From assembly GCA_027575765.1 (NCBI GenBank), contig JANBPT010000066.1, forward strand, positions 22,195 through 86,194: a DNA stretch of 64,000 nucleotides, written 5' to 3'. The notes beneath the pieces are model-generated. The model was not told the origin of the DNA. It made no database searches and worked only from the letters and a program-made list of their open reading frames with translations. Position 1 is the stretch's first letter. Each line of letters opens with the position of its first letter. The position numbers and the translations under genes are program-made. The stretch comes from Tieghemiomyces parasiticus (Eukaryota; Kickxellomycota; Dimargaritomycetes; Dimargaritales; Dimargaritaceae). Below are positions 45,601 to 57,114 of the stretch, in pieces.

Positions 45601-48122
45601 ATGACGGCCTCCGTTGAAGCCAGCAAGCTCACCCTGCTGCTCAACGAATGCGTCCCAGACATTGACCAGCCTGTCGTCGACTACATCGTGGGGTTCCTCC
45701 CCAGCTCCACGACGACCCCCACCAACAAGAACACAAACTCGACTTCCTCAAGCTTCGACCGCTACACCTTGACCGAGGCCGAGATTGCCGAGTCCGTGGA
45801 GCCCACGGTGCGGGCGCTACTTGAGAGCGCCGGGGGCCGCGAGGCCAAGATTGACCGGGTGTGTCAGACCCTTGCCGGGTACCTCAAGGAGCATGTGCGT
45901 CGGGAACAGGCGGCTCGCCAACGCGAGGCCGGTGGCAACGCCGGCTCCGGCGCCAATGCTGGCGGACTAGTACGTCTGGAGCAGCCGATTAAAATGATGT
46001 CGCAGAACCTCGGTGACGGCGGTAGCCGTAACGCCCGTATTGCCAACCTGGGTCGGTCTGTGGATCTGGCTTCCGTCAAGGGCAGAAACCTCGCGTCGCA
46101 GGTAGATGTGTCCAAACTCAAGAAGGCCGAAGCTAAGATTAAGGCCAAGATGGAGAAGCGGGTACGCCGCGCGGCCTACGAGGCTAGTAAGCTGATCGAC
46201 GACGACGCCAATCGTCAGCTCCAGGACCAGGAAGACCTCGAGACCCTCAAGGTCAACCCCATCCTAGATTACACCTCTACCAAGAACAAGACTAAAGACA
46301 TCAAGGCGGAGAACTTTGACATCTCGTTCGCCGGAAAGCGTATTCTGACAAACGCGAACTTGACCTTGGCCTACGGCCGGCGCTACGGTCTCATTGGCCG
46401 CAACGGTATTGGTAAGTATAAGTCGAGCCCCCAGGTGACGTGCGCTTGGTTCTGGGTAGGATGCGGGACACCAACCCCGCTATGGCTGATGACCTGCCCT
46501 GTCCCCTTCTAATTTTGTTCTCCTATCACTGCCCTTCATTTACCATCGCTCCGTTAACTGGCCTTCCCTCCATAGGTAAATCCACTCTCCTGCGCGCCAT
46601 CTCGCGCCGTGAGTTGGATATCCCCACCCACATCAGTATCCTGCACGTGGAGCAGGAGATGGCAGGCGACGACACCTCGGCGATCCGTTCGGTGCTCAAG
46701 GCGGACATTTGGCGCGAATTTTTGCTGCGCGAGGAGGTCAACCTGCTGGCGGAGACCAAGTCGCTGGAGACGGCCGAGCCTGAGCCCGAGGAGGGCGAGA
46801 GCACGGAGGAGGCGGCGGAGCGATTGAAGGCGTACAAGGACGAGGTGAATGCCAAGCTTCAGGAGACGTACACCAAGCTGGAGCTGATTGAGTCCGACAA
46901 GGCCGAGTCCCGGGCAGCTGCCATCCTGGCTGGTCTCGGGTTCCGGCAGGACCAGTTGCAGAACCCGACCCGGAGTTTCTCTGGTGGGTGGCGTATGCGA
47001 CTCTCTTTGGCCCGCGCTCTGTTTTGCCGTCCGGATCTGCTCCTGCTGGACGAACCGACCAATATGTTGGATATCCCGGCCGTGGTGTGGCTCGAACGGT
47101 ACCTGGCCAAGTGGCCTAGCACTTTGCTGGTGGTATCCCATGACCGGGAGTTCTTGGACGAAGTGGCGACGGACATTATGCACCAGCACTCGGAGAAGCT
47201 CGACCTGTACCGCGGCAACTTTAGCGTGTTCTACGGGACCAAAGAAGAACGCCGGCGCCAGCAGATGCGCGAGTACGAGGCCCAGCTCCAGCAGCGGCAG
47301 CACCTGCAAGACTTCATCGACCGCTGGCGTTACAACGCCAAGCGGGCCGCACAGGCGCAGAGTAAGATCAAGATCCTCGAGAAACTGCCCATCCTGGAGG
47401 CCCCCGCCGACGAGACGGTGGTCACGTTCCGATTCCCCGATCCGGAGGCCCTCAGCCCGCCTATCCTCCAGATGAACGAGGTCGGATTCGCCTACTCCCC
47501 CGACAGTCCACCGATCCTGCAAGGCGTCAACATTGACATGCAGATGAATTCGCGGATCGCTGTCGTGGGACCCAACGGCGCCGGTAAATCGACGATGCTC
47601 AAGCTGCTCATCCAGCAGCTGTCGCCCCAACGTGGTATGGTCCACCGCCACGGCCGTCTCCGTATCGCCTATTTCACGCAGCATCACGTTGACCAGCTCG
47701 ACCTCACCCTCTCCCCGGTGGCCTACATGGCGCTCACATACCCTGGTCGCAACGAGGAGGAGTACCGTCGCCACCTCGGTTCGTTCGGCATCACCGGGAT
47801 GGTCGGCCTGCAAACAATCAAGACCCTCAGTGGTGGCCAGAAATCCCGGGTGGCGTTCGCGTGCCTCGCGATCCAGAACCCCCACATTCTGGTCCTGGAC
47901 GAGCCGACCAACCATCTGGATATGGACTCGATCGATGCTCTCACCCAGGCCCTCCGGAACTTTGACGGCGGAGTCGTGCTGGTTAGTCACGACGAGCGGT
48001 TCATTGACGGTGTGGCCGAGGAACTATGGGTCTGTAACGAAGGTTCTTTGACCAAGTTCCGTGGAGATGGTATCAAGGAGTACAAGCGTATCATTTGTCC
48101 GCCGGACTCCGTGTCGCTGTAA
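45601..48122 (+). CDS. GCN20: Gcn20/ABCF3, soluble twin-ATPase ABC protein
   Basis: Model: exons 45601-46411 and 46576-48122, 785 residues. The 164-bp intron splits the first Walker A motif (GRNGIG|KSTLL), begins GTAAGT, ends ATAG and keeps phase. Gcn20 works with Gcn1 on ribosomes to activate the kinase Gcn2 when amino acids are short. The N-terminal 200 residues carry the helical region typical of ABCF3/Gcn20, rich in basic and charged residues. ATPase 1 has [24 protein letters not shown] and [12 protein letters not shown]. The inter-domain arm follows ([17 protein letters not shown]). ATPase 2 has [23 protein letters not shown] and [12 protein letters not shown]. There are no transmembrane segments. 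Both sites look complete. Confidence 0.95.
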
Positions 48123-49263
48123 TTGCCGACATGCGGGAGGCCCCTTCAATGATGTTTTGTGGGTCCAGAATCATTGGGACTAGCGTTTTGACATGGCTGG
48201 GCCGTAAAAAGGCCTTACCTCTCCTCGGCGACCCCCCCCCCTTCTCTCTCGGCTTCCCTAGCCTGCACTGCCTACGGCATTACATCAATGAATCGGCGTA
48301 GCCGTTAACGGCCCATCAGATCAAAATTGAATGATACCTTTAAAGAAGATGGTGAGAGAGCGACGAGGCGCAATTCTATTTTTAAGATGAAATAAAATAG
48401 AGAATGTCGCATTTCTTTGGGTGCACCGTCTACAGTATCCACCAGGCCTTCGCGATGAGACTCGATGGGAAGGTCCCAGACAGGGTTTCAAAATCGAGCG
48501 TTCGTTAGAATGCGTCTAACGAACGGGTCGAAAGCGCAATTAGTCCGATCATCCGGTCTCAGGGGTCAATTTGGGTATCTGAGGCTTTTGGGACATGTAC
48601 AGTGGCTGAGCCCCTTTAGCGCAATACCGTCGCCACTTGCCACGGCATTGCTGGTAGCGGAGGGGGAGGGGGGAATAGAAACGATAATAATTATCGACCT
48701 AGGTCACCAGCGTGACGTTGGTCCACTCTATTCACTGGACATTAGATCAGTGGTGAAGAGCGGCACGCCCATGCAGATGTGGTCAACGACACAGGGGTGA
48801 CGAACCTTACCAGTGCCAGCATCTACACTTGTAGGTGGTGGACACCATTACCCGGCTCCCATCGTTAAACCAACGAGGGAAGTCTGCAACGCGCTGCCCA
48901 TGGCCCAAAGCCTGAGCATGTCGATCTAGTGGAGAAAGGGAGGAAAAGATTATGGGGAGAGGGGGGTACAACAAAAACCTGGGTTTGCCGATCGGGGTAA
49001 TTAGGCAGAACGCCGATGCGGGGTTTCACCGTCTAGGATTATCGCAGGCTATCCATCCGGCACGCCTAAACGTTGGAGCCTTACCCGTCAGTTACGTCCC
49101 CTGACGGAGACCATATAAGATGTGACGTTGCAGATCCCCACCGGTATGCTAACCCAACAACCCACTTTATTCTGCCTCGTTAGCTGCATTTTTTTATTTG
49201 TATTTTTGGTTTTGGTTGATTTTAGACCCGTGTCAACGCACACCAGTCCCACCCATTGGCACC
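48123..49263. other. Spacer between GCN20 and the photolyase gene
   Basis: About 1.1 kb. I see no conserved frame. The T-rich segment at 49163-49225 directly before the photolyase start is probably its leader. Confidence 0.45.
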
Positions 49264-51586
49264 ATGACCCATTACTACCGCAGCCACTACGGCCTGTCGG
49301 ACGACTATGTCAAGAAACACATCAAACCCCTCCCGCACTCACACCCAGACCTCACCGTATCGGCTTCTGCGGTCCCGACTAACGCCAGCCAAGCCGCACC
49401 CTCTAACGATGCCGTCATGTGGTTCCGCACAGCGGACCTCCGGGTTGGCGACAACACGGCGTTGGTGCGGGCCTTCGAGCGCTGCCAATCCAGTAGCGGC
49501 GTTCCTGGACACGTGCTGGCACTATTTGTGCTTAGCCCCGAGGACTGGGTCCTCCACGACGTCGCACCCATCAAGGTTGATTTCTGGTTCCGCAACCTCG
49601 TTGATCTGCACGAGCAGCTCGACCAACGCAACGTGCCGCTCATCGTCCTGGCCGCTCACCGCGCCGCCGAGGTCCCCCAGTTGGTGCTCAATTTCTGCCG
49701 TTCCGTCAACGCTGGGCACTTGTTCTTTAACCGAGAGTATGAGTTTGACGAGCACCAACGTGACCAGCGCGTCACCGAGCTGGCTCGTCAGACTCTAGGG
49801 GACCACGGCAGCATCCAGGTCCACGCCTACCACGATCAGTGCATTGTCGATCCCGGAGCCATTCTGAGCAACGATAATAGGCCCTACAGTGTGTATTCGC
49901 CCTTCCGCCGTCGCTGGCAGCAGGTATTTGCCAACACCCCGGAGTTCCAACGGGTCCTGGCGGCACCGACGGGCAACCCAAACAGTTTCGTCAAGGGCCC
50001 TGGAGCTGCCGTGTGGACGTACCACCTGTCCACCGAAGCCCTTGAGGTCTACCTTGACAAAGTGGCCAATGACCTACCGACGGAACTTCAATTCGACGAC
50101 CCGAAACGTCAGCGGACCGCCGCCATTGAACGGTACCCGGCGGGCGAATCGGCGGCGCAGGACCGTCTCGATCGGTTTATCACGCAGAGGTTGACCGAGT
50201 ACAAAGATCGGCGGGATTTCTTCCCGGACTCGGAAGGCACCAGCCGCATGTCCCCCTACCTGGCCTCCGGGGTGATCTCCCCGCGCCAGTGCTTCGCGGC
50301 CGCCCTCAAGGCTAATAAGCAGCAGGTGGAACGCGGGGACAAGGGCGCCGTCCATTGGATGCAGGAGGTAGTATGGCGCGATTTTTATAAGCACGTGTTG
50401 GTCGCGTTCCCTCATGTGTCCAAGTACCTGCCGTTCAACCTTCAGGGGACCCAGATCCCGTGGAACGACAACCAGGAGTGGTTCGAAGCGTGGCGGGACG
50501 GCCTCACCGGGTACCCGATCGTCGATGCTGGTGAGTATCAAAGACACTGGCGTTCGCAAGACCGAGGGACGCGGTATGCCAGCCTCCTCGCGCTCCTACC
50601 AGCTCTACATAACAATACTGACCTGACCTGATTCCACCCTATACCATGGCATCCACCCGTGACTCGCCCCACCTACAGCCATGCGGAGCCTCAAGGAGAC
50701 AGGCTACCTGCACAACCGCCTGCGGATGGTTGTGGCCATGTTTCTGACCAAGGACCTGCTGATCGACTGGCGTCTGGGCGAGCAGCACTTCAACCGGTGC
50801 CTGGTCGACAGCGACTTTTCCAGCAACAACGGTGGCTGGCAGTGGGTAAGTGTGTGTGGTCAATCGGCGAGAAGGGCCTGCGTGACGAACTTGGAGGTTT
50901 GATTCGGGACGATGGACTGCAGAGGAAGGGGGGGACGTCAAGGCCAGAGAAGCAGGGGAGTGAGGTTTAGGAAGTGTCGTGTAGGGGTGCTGGCGGTAGC
51001 AGCACTGCACGCGGTGTAAAGCAATGGACGCCACCTTCTACCTCAGCCGCTCCCCCCCCCCACCGCGGAATCCAGCACTCACCCATGTCTTCCAACCCAC
51101 GACCAAACTAACCTGCGCTACCTACCAAGTTTGGTTTCTTTCCCAACATCAAGTCTGCCTCGACGGGTACGGATCCGCAACCCTACTTCCGTGTGTTTAA
51201 TCCGCTCCTGCAGTCGGAGAAATTTGACCCGTCGGGCCAGTTCATCGCCCAGTGGGTCCCGGAGCTCCGCGGTCTCGCCGAGAATAAGGGCGCCAAGCGG
51301 ACCGCCAGTAGTAAGAGCAAGGCGCCGATCCACGCCCCGTTCGACTGTCTGAGTGCGAGTGAATTTAAGAAGCTGAAGTAAGTGAGGGATGGACTTCCAG
51401 ACGACCGTAATTAAGTCACGCTGACGTCTTTGCACTGAAATGTCCAAGCGATCTAACCTGACGTGCTTGGCGCGCTGCTGCTCCCATGTTCTTACCGCCA
51501 GCTACCCGAAACCCCTGGTCGACCATTTTAAGGCCAGAGACAAGGCCATCGCCATCTTCGAGGCGGTCCTGAAGAAAAAGAAATAG
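49264..51586 (+). CDS. PHR1: Class I CPD DNA photolyase (Phr1-like)
   Basis: Model: exons 49264-50530, 50679-50845, 51154-51377 and 51502-51586, 580 residues. Introns are 148, 308 and 124 bp; donors are GTGAGT, GTAAGT and GTAAGT, and all phases agree. The enzyme uses FADH- and light to split cyclobutane pyrimidine dimers. The N-terminal photolyase domain reads [17 protein letters not shown]. The FAD domain has [83 protein letters not shown] and PYFRVFNP. The second intron falls exactly inside GGWQW|SASTGTD and ends AAG, the only acceptor here not ending CAG or TAG. The lysine-rich end is typical. The ATG at 49264 (CACCATGA) was chosen over an upstream non-ATG extension. The family distinction from cryptochrome is by resemblance to yeast Phr1. 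Confidence 0.93.
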
Positions 51587-54090
51587 CCCACACCACCTCG
51601 TTTTTGTTTTTGTTTTTTCCTCATCTGGGAGCTGCACGGCTCATCATGGACCATGGGCCCCCTCCCTTGGATAAATGTAACCGTGGTCCGGGATCCGGGG
51701 TCCATCGTCTAATACGTGGGCCAGAAGGGTTTGGGGTCTCGACCGTCCTCTCCCTCTACGCCACCCTGGCCTTATGCCAGACGGTGCACGGCAATTTGAC
51801 CGTCATGTTGATGCCATGCCTTTTTTGCAGCATTAAAGTCCTAGGTGTGATCACCTGGCTGATGTTTCCCCGCGCGGGTCCATCTGCTCGAGATACAGCT
51901 AGGCTCATGGTTCAGTGCCTCCCAGGGAACGTGGTGGCCAGCGGCAGTGTAGCCGCAGTGCACTAAATGGAGATCAAGCCGATAGGGTCCTCGAAGAATA
52001 CGCCTGCACCACAGGTATGGAGATATTGCAACGGCAGTGGGGAGGGGTAGCACGATAAAATGGCACGTCCTAAAATAGTCGTCTAGATAACGGGCGACCT
52101 GCCGAAACACTTCTTCCCACTTGTGGGTGAAGAATATGGCGGGTGAAACGGTGACTCACACTGATCTTTGTGCAGGACCAATCAGCTCACCGGTGGCGTA
52201 TGGGCCAAGTGGGAGACAGGGTGTAGCCAGGGGCAAGGTGAGCCGCCAACACCTCACACGCATATCCCAGTGGAGGCGATCAACCGGGGTCAGTGAGAGC
52301 GGCGAGTTGTCCTACTACCCAGTCGGCGTGGTTAGCAAGCGAGGGTGCAGCCGAGCGGCCGGCGCACCGTGGCACTGCTCATGCCTCAGGTAAGCAAGGT
52401 GGTCGCTGGGTCCTTCAAGATGATGTATCCATGCGCCGAGAGCCAATGCCACAGATGGAAGCGCAGCCTGCCTACCCAACACGACCAACAACCCTCGGCT
52501 GTGAGTGGTGGGGCTCTGGATTGAGAAGCGGCGGCTGGCACCACGGTTCATTAGAGGGCGGCATCTCTTATCTCCACCGAGTCGTTGTTGGCCGTGGTTT
52601 ACGCCTGGCGTGCAGCATCGGAAGACAGTGGAGATTCGGGGGCCGTTTTAATATCTATTTCCACCCCCGTAGCCTAACCCCCCCGGTCTGTTTCGCATCA
52701 GTTTGCAACTGTTTGAAACGGCGGGTTTGGGACGGGAAGGTCTCGCCATGCTACAAACAATGTCTGGTGCGCAACGTGTGAGCCGGTCCTACCTCGGTCA
52801 TGGTGGTCCGTAGAGGCTGGAGGCTATCCGAGCAAGACCTGAAGGGTAGAAGTTTAGCCGCCACTGCTTCGTTCTGGTTGGTGGCGTCGTAGATGCATGC
52901 CGGTCAGTCTCCAGGCCTGTATGCGCTCCCAGGGTCCCGTGGGTGGACCTATCGATGTTGACCAGCCGTGGGGCTGCTGCTATGCGGCCCTCGCGCGGGT
53001 CAATGTTCCCGTCGACCGGCAGGCGGAAGTTGGCGGCAACTGTGACGATCACAACCTGGTCCCAATGGGGCGCGCTGGGCCACCTCCGGGCCAGTGTCGT
53101 ATATCTGGCAAGCTAGAGGATCATCAACACTCTGAGCGGGTCGGATTCCCTTTCCTCCACACCTGGATACTAAATTCATGCGCTAAACTGCACATCGCCC
53201 CAGAAGCGGATCGCTTGCCGGCCACTACCACGCGGGGTGCATTCTAGGGGCTGTGCTACAACGTCGCGCCTCCCCATCCCTCCATATTGGCACCACGACT
53301 GGCTTCCCATCCTCTTGTCTACCCGCCGCCACGTTGATCTACTCCTCCCTGTCGCGGTGCATTGTATTCACATACTCTTATTCAATCAGTTTGCCTCAGC
53401 GATGCGGACAGACCCCCTCTCTCCCTCGTTTGCCTGACGTATGCGTATATTGCTTTATTCGCACTGGACTTGCCAGTGGCCCCTGCTCTCGTCCATTCCC
53501 AGTGCTCGCTGGTGCCACTCCATCCGTCGAGCATGTGGAATCTCCCACCGACCGGCCCCGCCGTCGTGCTCTGATTGGCTTAGATCGTATCACACACCTC
53601 TTTTCGGACCATCCACCGCAGGTCTCGATTCCACCACCCACCTCCTTTGCCCTCACTCCTTTCTATTTTTTCGTTGCACTTTACAGTGAAGGAGGATGTG
53701 TGATTTTAAAACCATCCGTCGATTAATGCGCGGCCCATATCACTACGACCGCCTTCATCAGGGCTGGTGCGTTTTGGGCCGTCCCTCGACCGGAGCCGGC
53801 TGTGTGCGCCCCCCCCCTCCGCTGAACCAGTAGGGCCGGCGGTGGTACGGTGTCCCTAGTCACTACGCTGGGTACCTCTGGGCCTAGATAAGCCGGCTAC
53901 TACTATTGTCCGCCCCTCCCCAGGCCTGCGCCACTTTCCCACCAAAGTAGGCCTGCACAATTTCCTCCCAATTTGCCCCATCCTGCTGGACTGGCAGCCT
54001 TCGTCCGTTCCAACCGGCCTGCGGCGGTGGGAGAATATTCTTCTTCCTTGTTTTAGCGCCGCCTACTCCTCAGCTGGAACGCCGCTTTAT
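51587..54090. other. Gene-poor spacer
   Basis: About 2.5 kb. One 157-codon frame at 53253-53726 exists but shows no conserved motif and is C/T-rich like a leader. Nothing else is recognisable. Confidence 0.4.
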
Positions 54091-54096
54091 AAAGCC
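54091..54096 (+). promoter_or_regulatory. TATA box of the GCN4-like bZIP gene
   Basis: TATAAA in CGCTTTATAAAGCCG lies about 710 bases before the bZIP start codon. If transcription starts 30 or more bases downstream, the leader is about 650-680 bases long. Confidence 0.4.
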
Positions 54097-54364
54097 GGCC
54101 GACCGCCCACTCCCCGTCGTCCTGCTCTTCACCCTACCTACTTGCTAACTGACTGTGTAGTTTTTTCTTTAACCACCACCCACGTCCCTTTGGCCTTGTG
54201 TACGCACTAGCTATTTTTCTTGTAACCACCGCCCTCGCTTTCAGACCCTTTATTATTATTATTATTATAAGTGCTGACCGAAAGGTAGTACTTCAGCGAA
54301 CCCCCACTTTTACCTTTAATCAACTTTCTCCCCTCCCACCCACGCATCAGTGCGCATCGGCAGC

Positions 54365-54385
54365 ATGGCCGCCCTCGCCTTCTAA
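54365..54385 (+). promoter_or_regulatory. uORF1 in the bZIP leader, 6 codons plus stop
   Basis: The first ATG downstream of the putative TATA box opens the short frame M-A-A-L-A-F then stop. A short first uORF that lets ribosomes resume scanning is a known element of GCN4, CPC1 and ATF4 control. That role here is inference from position. Confidence 0.45.
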
Positions 54386-54534
54386 TTGCGCGGCTGATCT
54401 CCCCGATCAGTCTCGAAATTACACCGCAAGCATAATACTTTCGTTGTAGACTAGACCCTTTCGCGTCGTTCTTCACCATCCCACCCAGTTCCCCAAGCCC
54501 CCCTCCCCCTACAGATAGTTAACCGATCGCCACC

Positions 54535-54642
54535 ATGGCTTTCTCCAACGAATACAAGGAACCCTTCCCACCATGTCGTCGTAACGCCCCCTCCGCCGCT
54601 CAACTCCGCCCGGAACCCCTCACCTCCCAACTCCCCTACTAG
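54535..54642 (+). promoter_or_regulatory. uORF2 in the bZIP leader, 35 codons, strong start context
   Basis: This upstream ORF starts in an optimal context (CGCCACCATGG), encodes 35 residues and stops 161 bases before the main ATG. A three-codon frame (M-S-S, stop; 54573-54584) also with a good context (CCACCATG) is nested inside it in another frame. uORF2 should capture most scanning ribosomes and so repress the main frame unless reinitiation is delayed. An intron using the TTTCAG at 54728-54733 could remove it, which transcripts would settle. Confidence 0.55.
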
Positions 54643-54803
54643 AATCCCAGATTGTCAGCGCTTGACTACTCCATACTAGTGGCTCCTGCAACTTTACCTA
54701 CAACCAACTACCCCCTAAAAATTTCTCTTTCAGTACCTCCTACCACTTTCATACCACGGACTTTTTTCTTTTCCCTCAATTGACGTTTACCCACTCTTCC
54801 AAA

Positions 54804-55958
54804 ATGTCGTCCACCACCGCTACCCCCAAGTTCGCTCGCATCCTGCCCCATCCCGGTAAGGCCGCCCCTGCCCCGCGTAGGCCCCTGAGCCCCACTGCCA
54901 CCCCACCCGCCACGCCTACCGCCGTTCCGGCCTCTCCTGTCGCCGAGATGAACACTGCTCAAGGCACCCTGACTGACCCGGCCATGCTGACCGCTCTTCA
55001 CGAGCTGCTCACCGGAGCCGTGGGTCAGGATTTGTTTACCGCTGGCTATGACGCCCCGACCACCACCGCTGAGGCCTTCACTGCGCAGTCCGCCTTTGAT
55101 GACTGGCTCGCTAGCGATCTGTCCTCGGCTGGTGCCGGATCCCCGTTGCTTAGCGATTTGACCGCTGTCAATTCGTCGCCGTCGCCTCTTGCCTTCGATG
55201 CCAACTTCTCGGGTCAGATCACTCCGCTATCGGCCGCTTCCCCCCTGATGGGCGACCTGACGGCCAGTCCTGAGCACCTCCTGTCGCTCGCCATGGGCTT
55301 GCCCGACGCCAGCTACCTGACCACCCTCCTTGCCCAGCAGGCCGCTGCCCACGCCGTGGCTCCTGCGGCTGTCGCGGCTCCCACGGACCTCACTGCTGCC
55401 TCTCCGGCTTCCCCTGCGGCTTCTACTACATCAGATGAAGACCAACCGTTGGACTCCGCTGAGGCCATCGTGGCGTCCATCATGTCGCGTAAGGCGGACC
55501 CGGCAGCCCTCGAGGATGCGATCCGTAAGCGCCAGCACGACTTTTTGGAGAGTCTCCCCCCTGAGATTGCCCTGAAGCGTCGTCGGACCGTGGTGCCGAA
55601 GACCCCTATCCTGGCCAACGGCGGTGCCGCTGCTCTGACCGCGGCCACCAAAACTGCCAAGAAGGACTCGGAAGTTAACCCCTCCGACCCAGAAGATCCC
55701 GCCGCCCTCAAGCGTCAGAAGAACACCGATGCCGCCCGCCGCTCCCGTATGCGCAAGCTGCTCCGCGTCGAGACCCTGGAGAGTCGTGTGGCTGACCTTG
55801 AGACGGAGAACACCGCCCTCGCCACCAAGGTAGCCTTCCTCGAGGTTGAGAAGGATCTTACTAAGGAGAAGGAGGCCACTCTGCTCGAGCGGATCCGTAC
55901 CCTTGAGCAGCAGCTCACCGTCGCTGGCCGGTCACCATCCCTCGCGGTCCCCTATTGA
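54804..55958 (+). CDS. GCN4/CPC1-type bZIP transcription factor
   Basis: This is probably the activator of amino-acid biosynthesis genes under general control, binding TGACTC-type sites as a dimer. The 384-residue frame is Ala/Pro/Thr-rich over its first 220 residues. It has acidic-hydrophobic clusters (AFDDWLASDL) and Asp-Leu patches (SPLLSDL, SPLMGDL) suited to activation. The basic region near the C-terminus is DPAALKRQKNTDAARRSRMR, very close to yeast Gcn4 ([20 protein letters not shown]). A leucine zipper of about six heptads follows (LESRVADLETENTALATKV, continuing through LEVEK and LLERIRTLEQQL), longer than that of Gcn4. The ATG at 54804 was chosen over one eight codons upstream that lacks an ATG. 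The leader holds uORFs, as in other members. I leave the symbol blank because several bZIP paralogues may exist. Confidence 0.88.
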   Translation: MSSTTATPKFARILPHPGKAAPAPRRPLSPTATPPATPTAVPASPVAEMNTAQGTLTDPAMLTALHELLTGAVGQDLFTAGYDAPTTTAEAFTAQSAFDDWLASDLSSAGAGSPLLSDLTAVNSSPSPLAFDANFSGQITPLSAASPLMGDLTASPEHLLSLAMGLPDASYLTTLLAQQAAAHAVAPAAVAAPTDLTAASPASPAASTTSDEDQPLDSAEAIVASIMSRKADPAALEDAIRKRQHDFLESLPPEIALKRRRTVVPKTPILANGGAAALTAATKTAKKDSEVNPSDPEDPAALKRQKNTDAARRSRMRKLLRVETLESRVADLETENTALATKVAFLEVEKDLTKEKEATLLERIRTLEQQLTVAGRSPSLAVPY

Positions 55959-56925
55959 GTATGCGTTAGTCGTTTGTGCATTTCGCTCGCCTGGTTCGTC
56001 GTCTGGACTGGATATGTGCGTTTGAACTTGGTGCATCTGTGAGGTGTTATTTTGAGTGGTCGAGTTATTATTTAGTTTTTGCACACATGTTCACATTAGT
56101 TTACTTTTAAGCCCGTCATTTCACTTATTTAAGCCACCGTGCCTCTATGCCCGATTCCATTTCCATTACCCTTTACTTCTCCTCTCATTAGCATGCCCAT
56201 TTTTGTAGGAATGGCCCAGCCCATTTGTAGTTGTCACGGATAGTCTAGTTTTTCAATCTGTTTTTCACCCACACCCTACCCAAAAAATATACCGTCTGTT
56301 TTCTTTGGGGCTGGCATTAGGTCAGCGACTCTAAGCGGAGTCGCATTGATGTATAACCCGCCTCCCAGAAACGGATAATCCAAACCCCCTTCATATCCGC
56401 AATGGCTGTCTTGTGTACTGTAGGAGAGAGCTGGCTACCAATTTTCGTATGGGCGTTTGTTTCTGCGTGGAACCATATTATCCATTTTTGTTAAGGGCCC
56501 TCGAAGCGGAGGCTCAATGGCGGATAACTGCTCTCTCCTCACCATTGCCGACGACTCACGAAGCCGATCCTCCGAATCGTCGTGAGTGGCCCACATTTAC
56601 CATGAAAGGAGTAGCCCCACCCAAGATTGATCCCCGATGTTGGAAATCACCTATCGCCTTAGCCGTAGCACTCGGCTGTCGCTCCATTTGGTCGGAGTGG
56701 AAGGGGCCCAGACTCACTAGGCGGCCGGGGCGGAGATCCCGCGCCAGACTGGGTCCTCTTTTTGACCCGCTCCTCCTCTTCCGCTTTCGCTCACCATCCT
56801 CCCTAGATTAAAGTCACACATCGAACAACGATCCTCACCCCATCTCCTGCTCTAAAGCACCTGTTAGTCGTGGCTAGTCCCCCCCCCCTCCCATTCAACC
56901 TGGCGAAACGACCACCTAGTTAACA
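55959..56925. other. 3' region of the bZIP gene and spacer
   Basis: AT-rich 3' sequence to about 56.3 kb, then a 132-codon frame at 56413-56811 that I cannot assign and that shows no motif. Poly-C runs follow. No other feature seen. Confidence 0.4.
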
Positions 56926-56933
56926 TATAAAAG
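56926..56933 (+). promoter_or_regulatory. TATA box of the secreted F-box-like gene at 57115
   Basis: CATATAAAAGG lies 189 bases before the start codon and is the best TATA match in the window next to a gene. A pyrimidine-rich leader follows. Confidence 0.55.
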
Positions 56934-57114
56934 GATGTAATCGGTTGGTCTTCCCCAGTGGTTACGTCCTCAACACTTTTCACTTCGTTATCCTTGTACT
57001 ATCAACTTGTCATCATAGTTCGCCGTTTGCCCTCGCTCCCGTCTTTAACTCGACTCGAAATCGAGTTTGTACCTGTTCACCGTCCCAGTCCTCGATCTAT
57101 CCCTATCGGCTACA

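Noticed and set aside
46554..47990. 478-codon frame on the minus strand of GCN20
   Set aside because: Antisense shadow of the GCN20 exon caused by its codon bias; GCN20 carries all the ABC motifs on the plus strand.
53253..53726. 157-codon frame
   Set aside because: Begins and continues in C/T-rich leader-like sequence, shows no motif or domain, and lies upstream of a long leader. Length alone is not enough.
56413..56811. 132-codon frame
   Set aside because: No conserved motif, no signal peptide, an Arg/Pro-rich end typical of a chance frame in GC-rich DNA.
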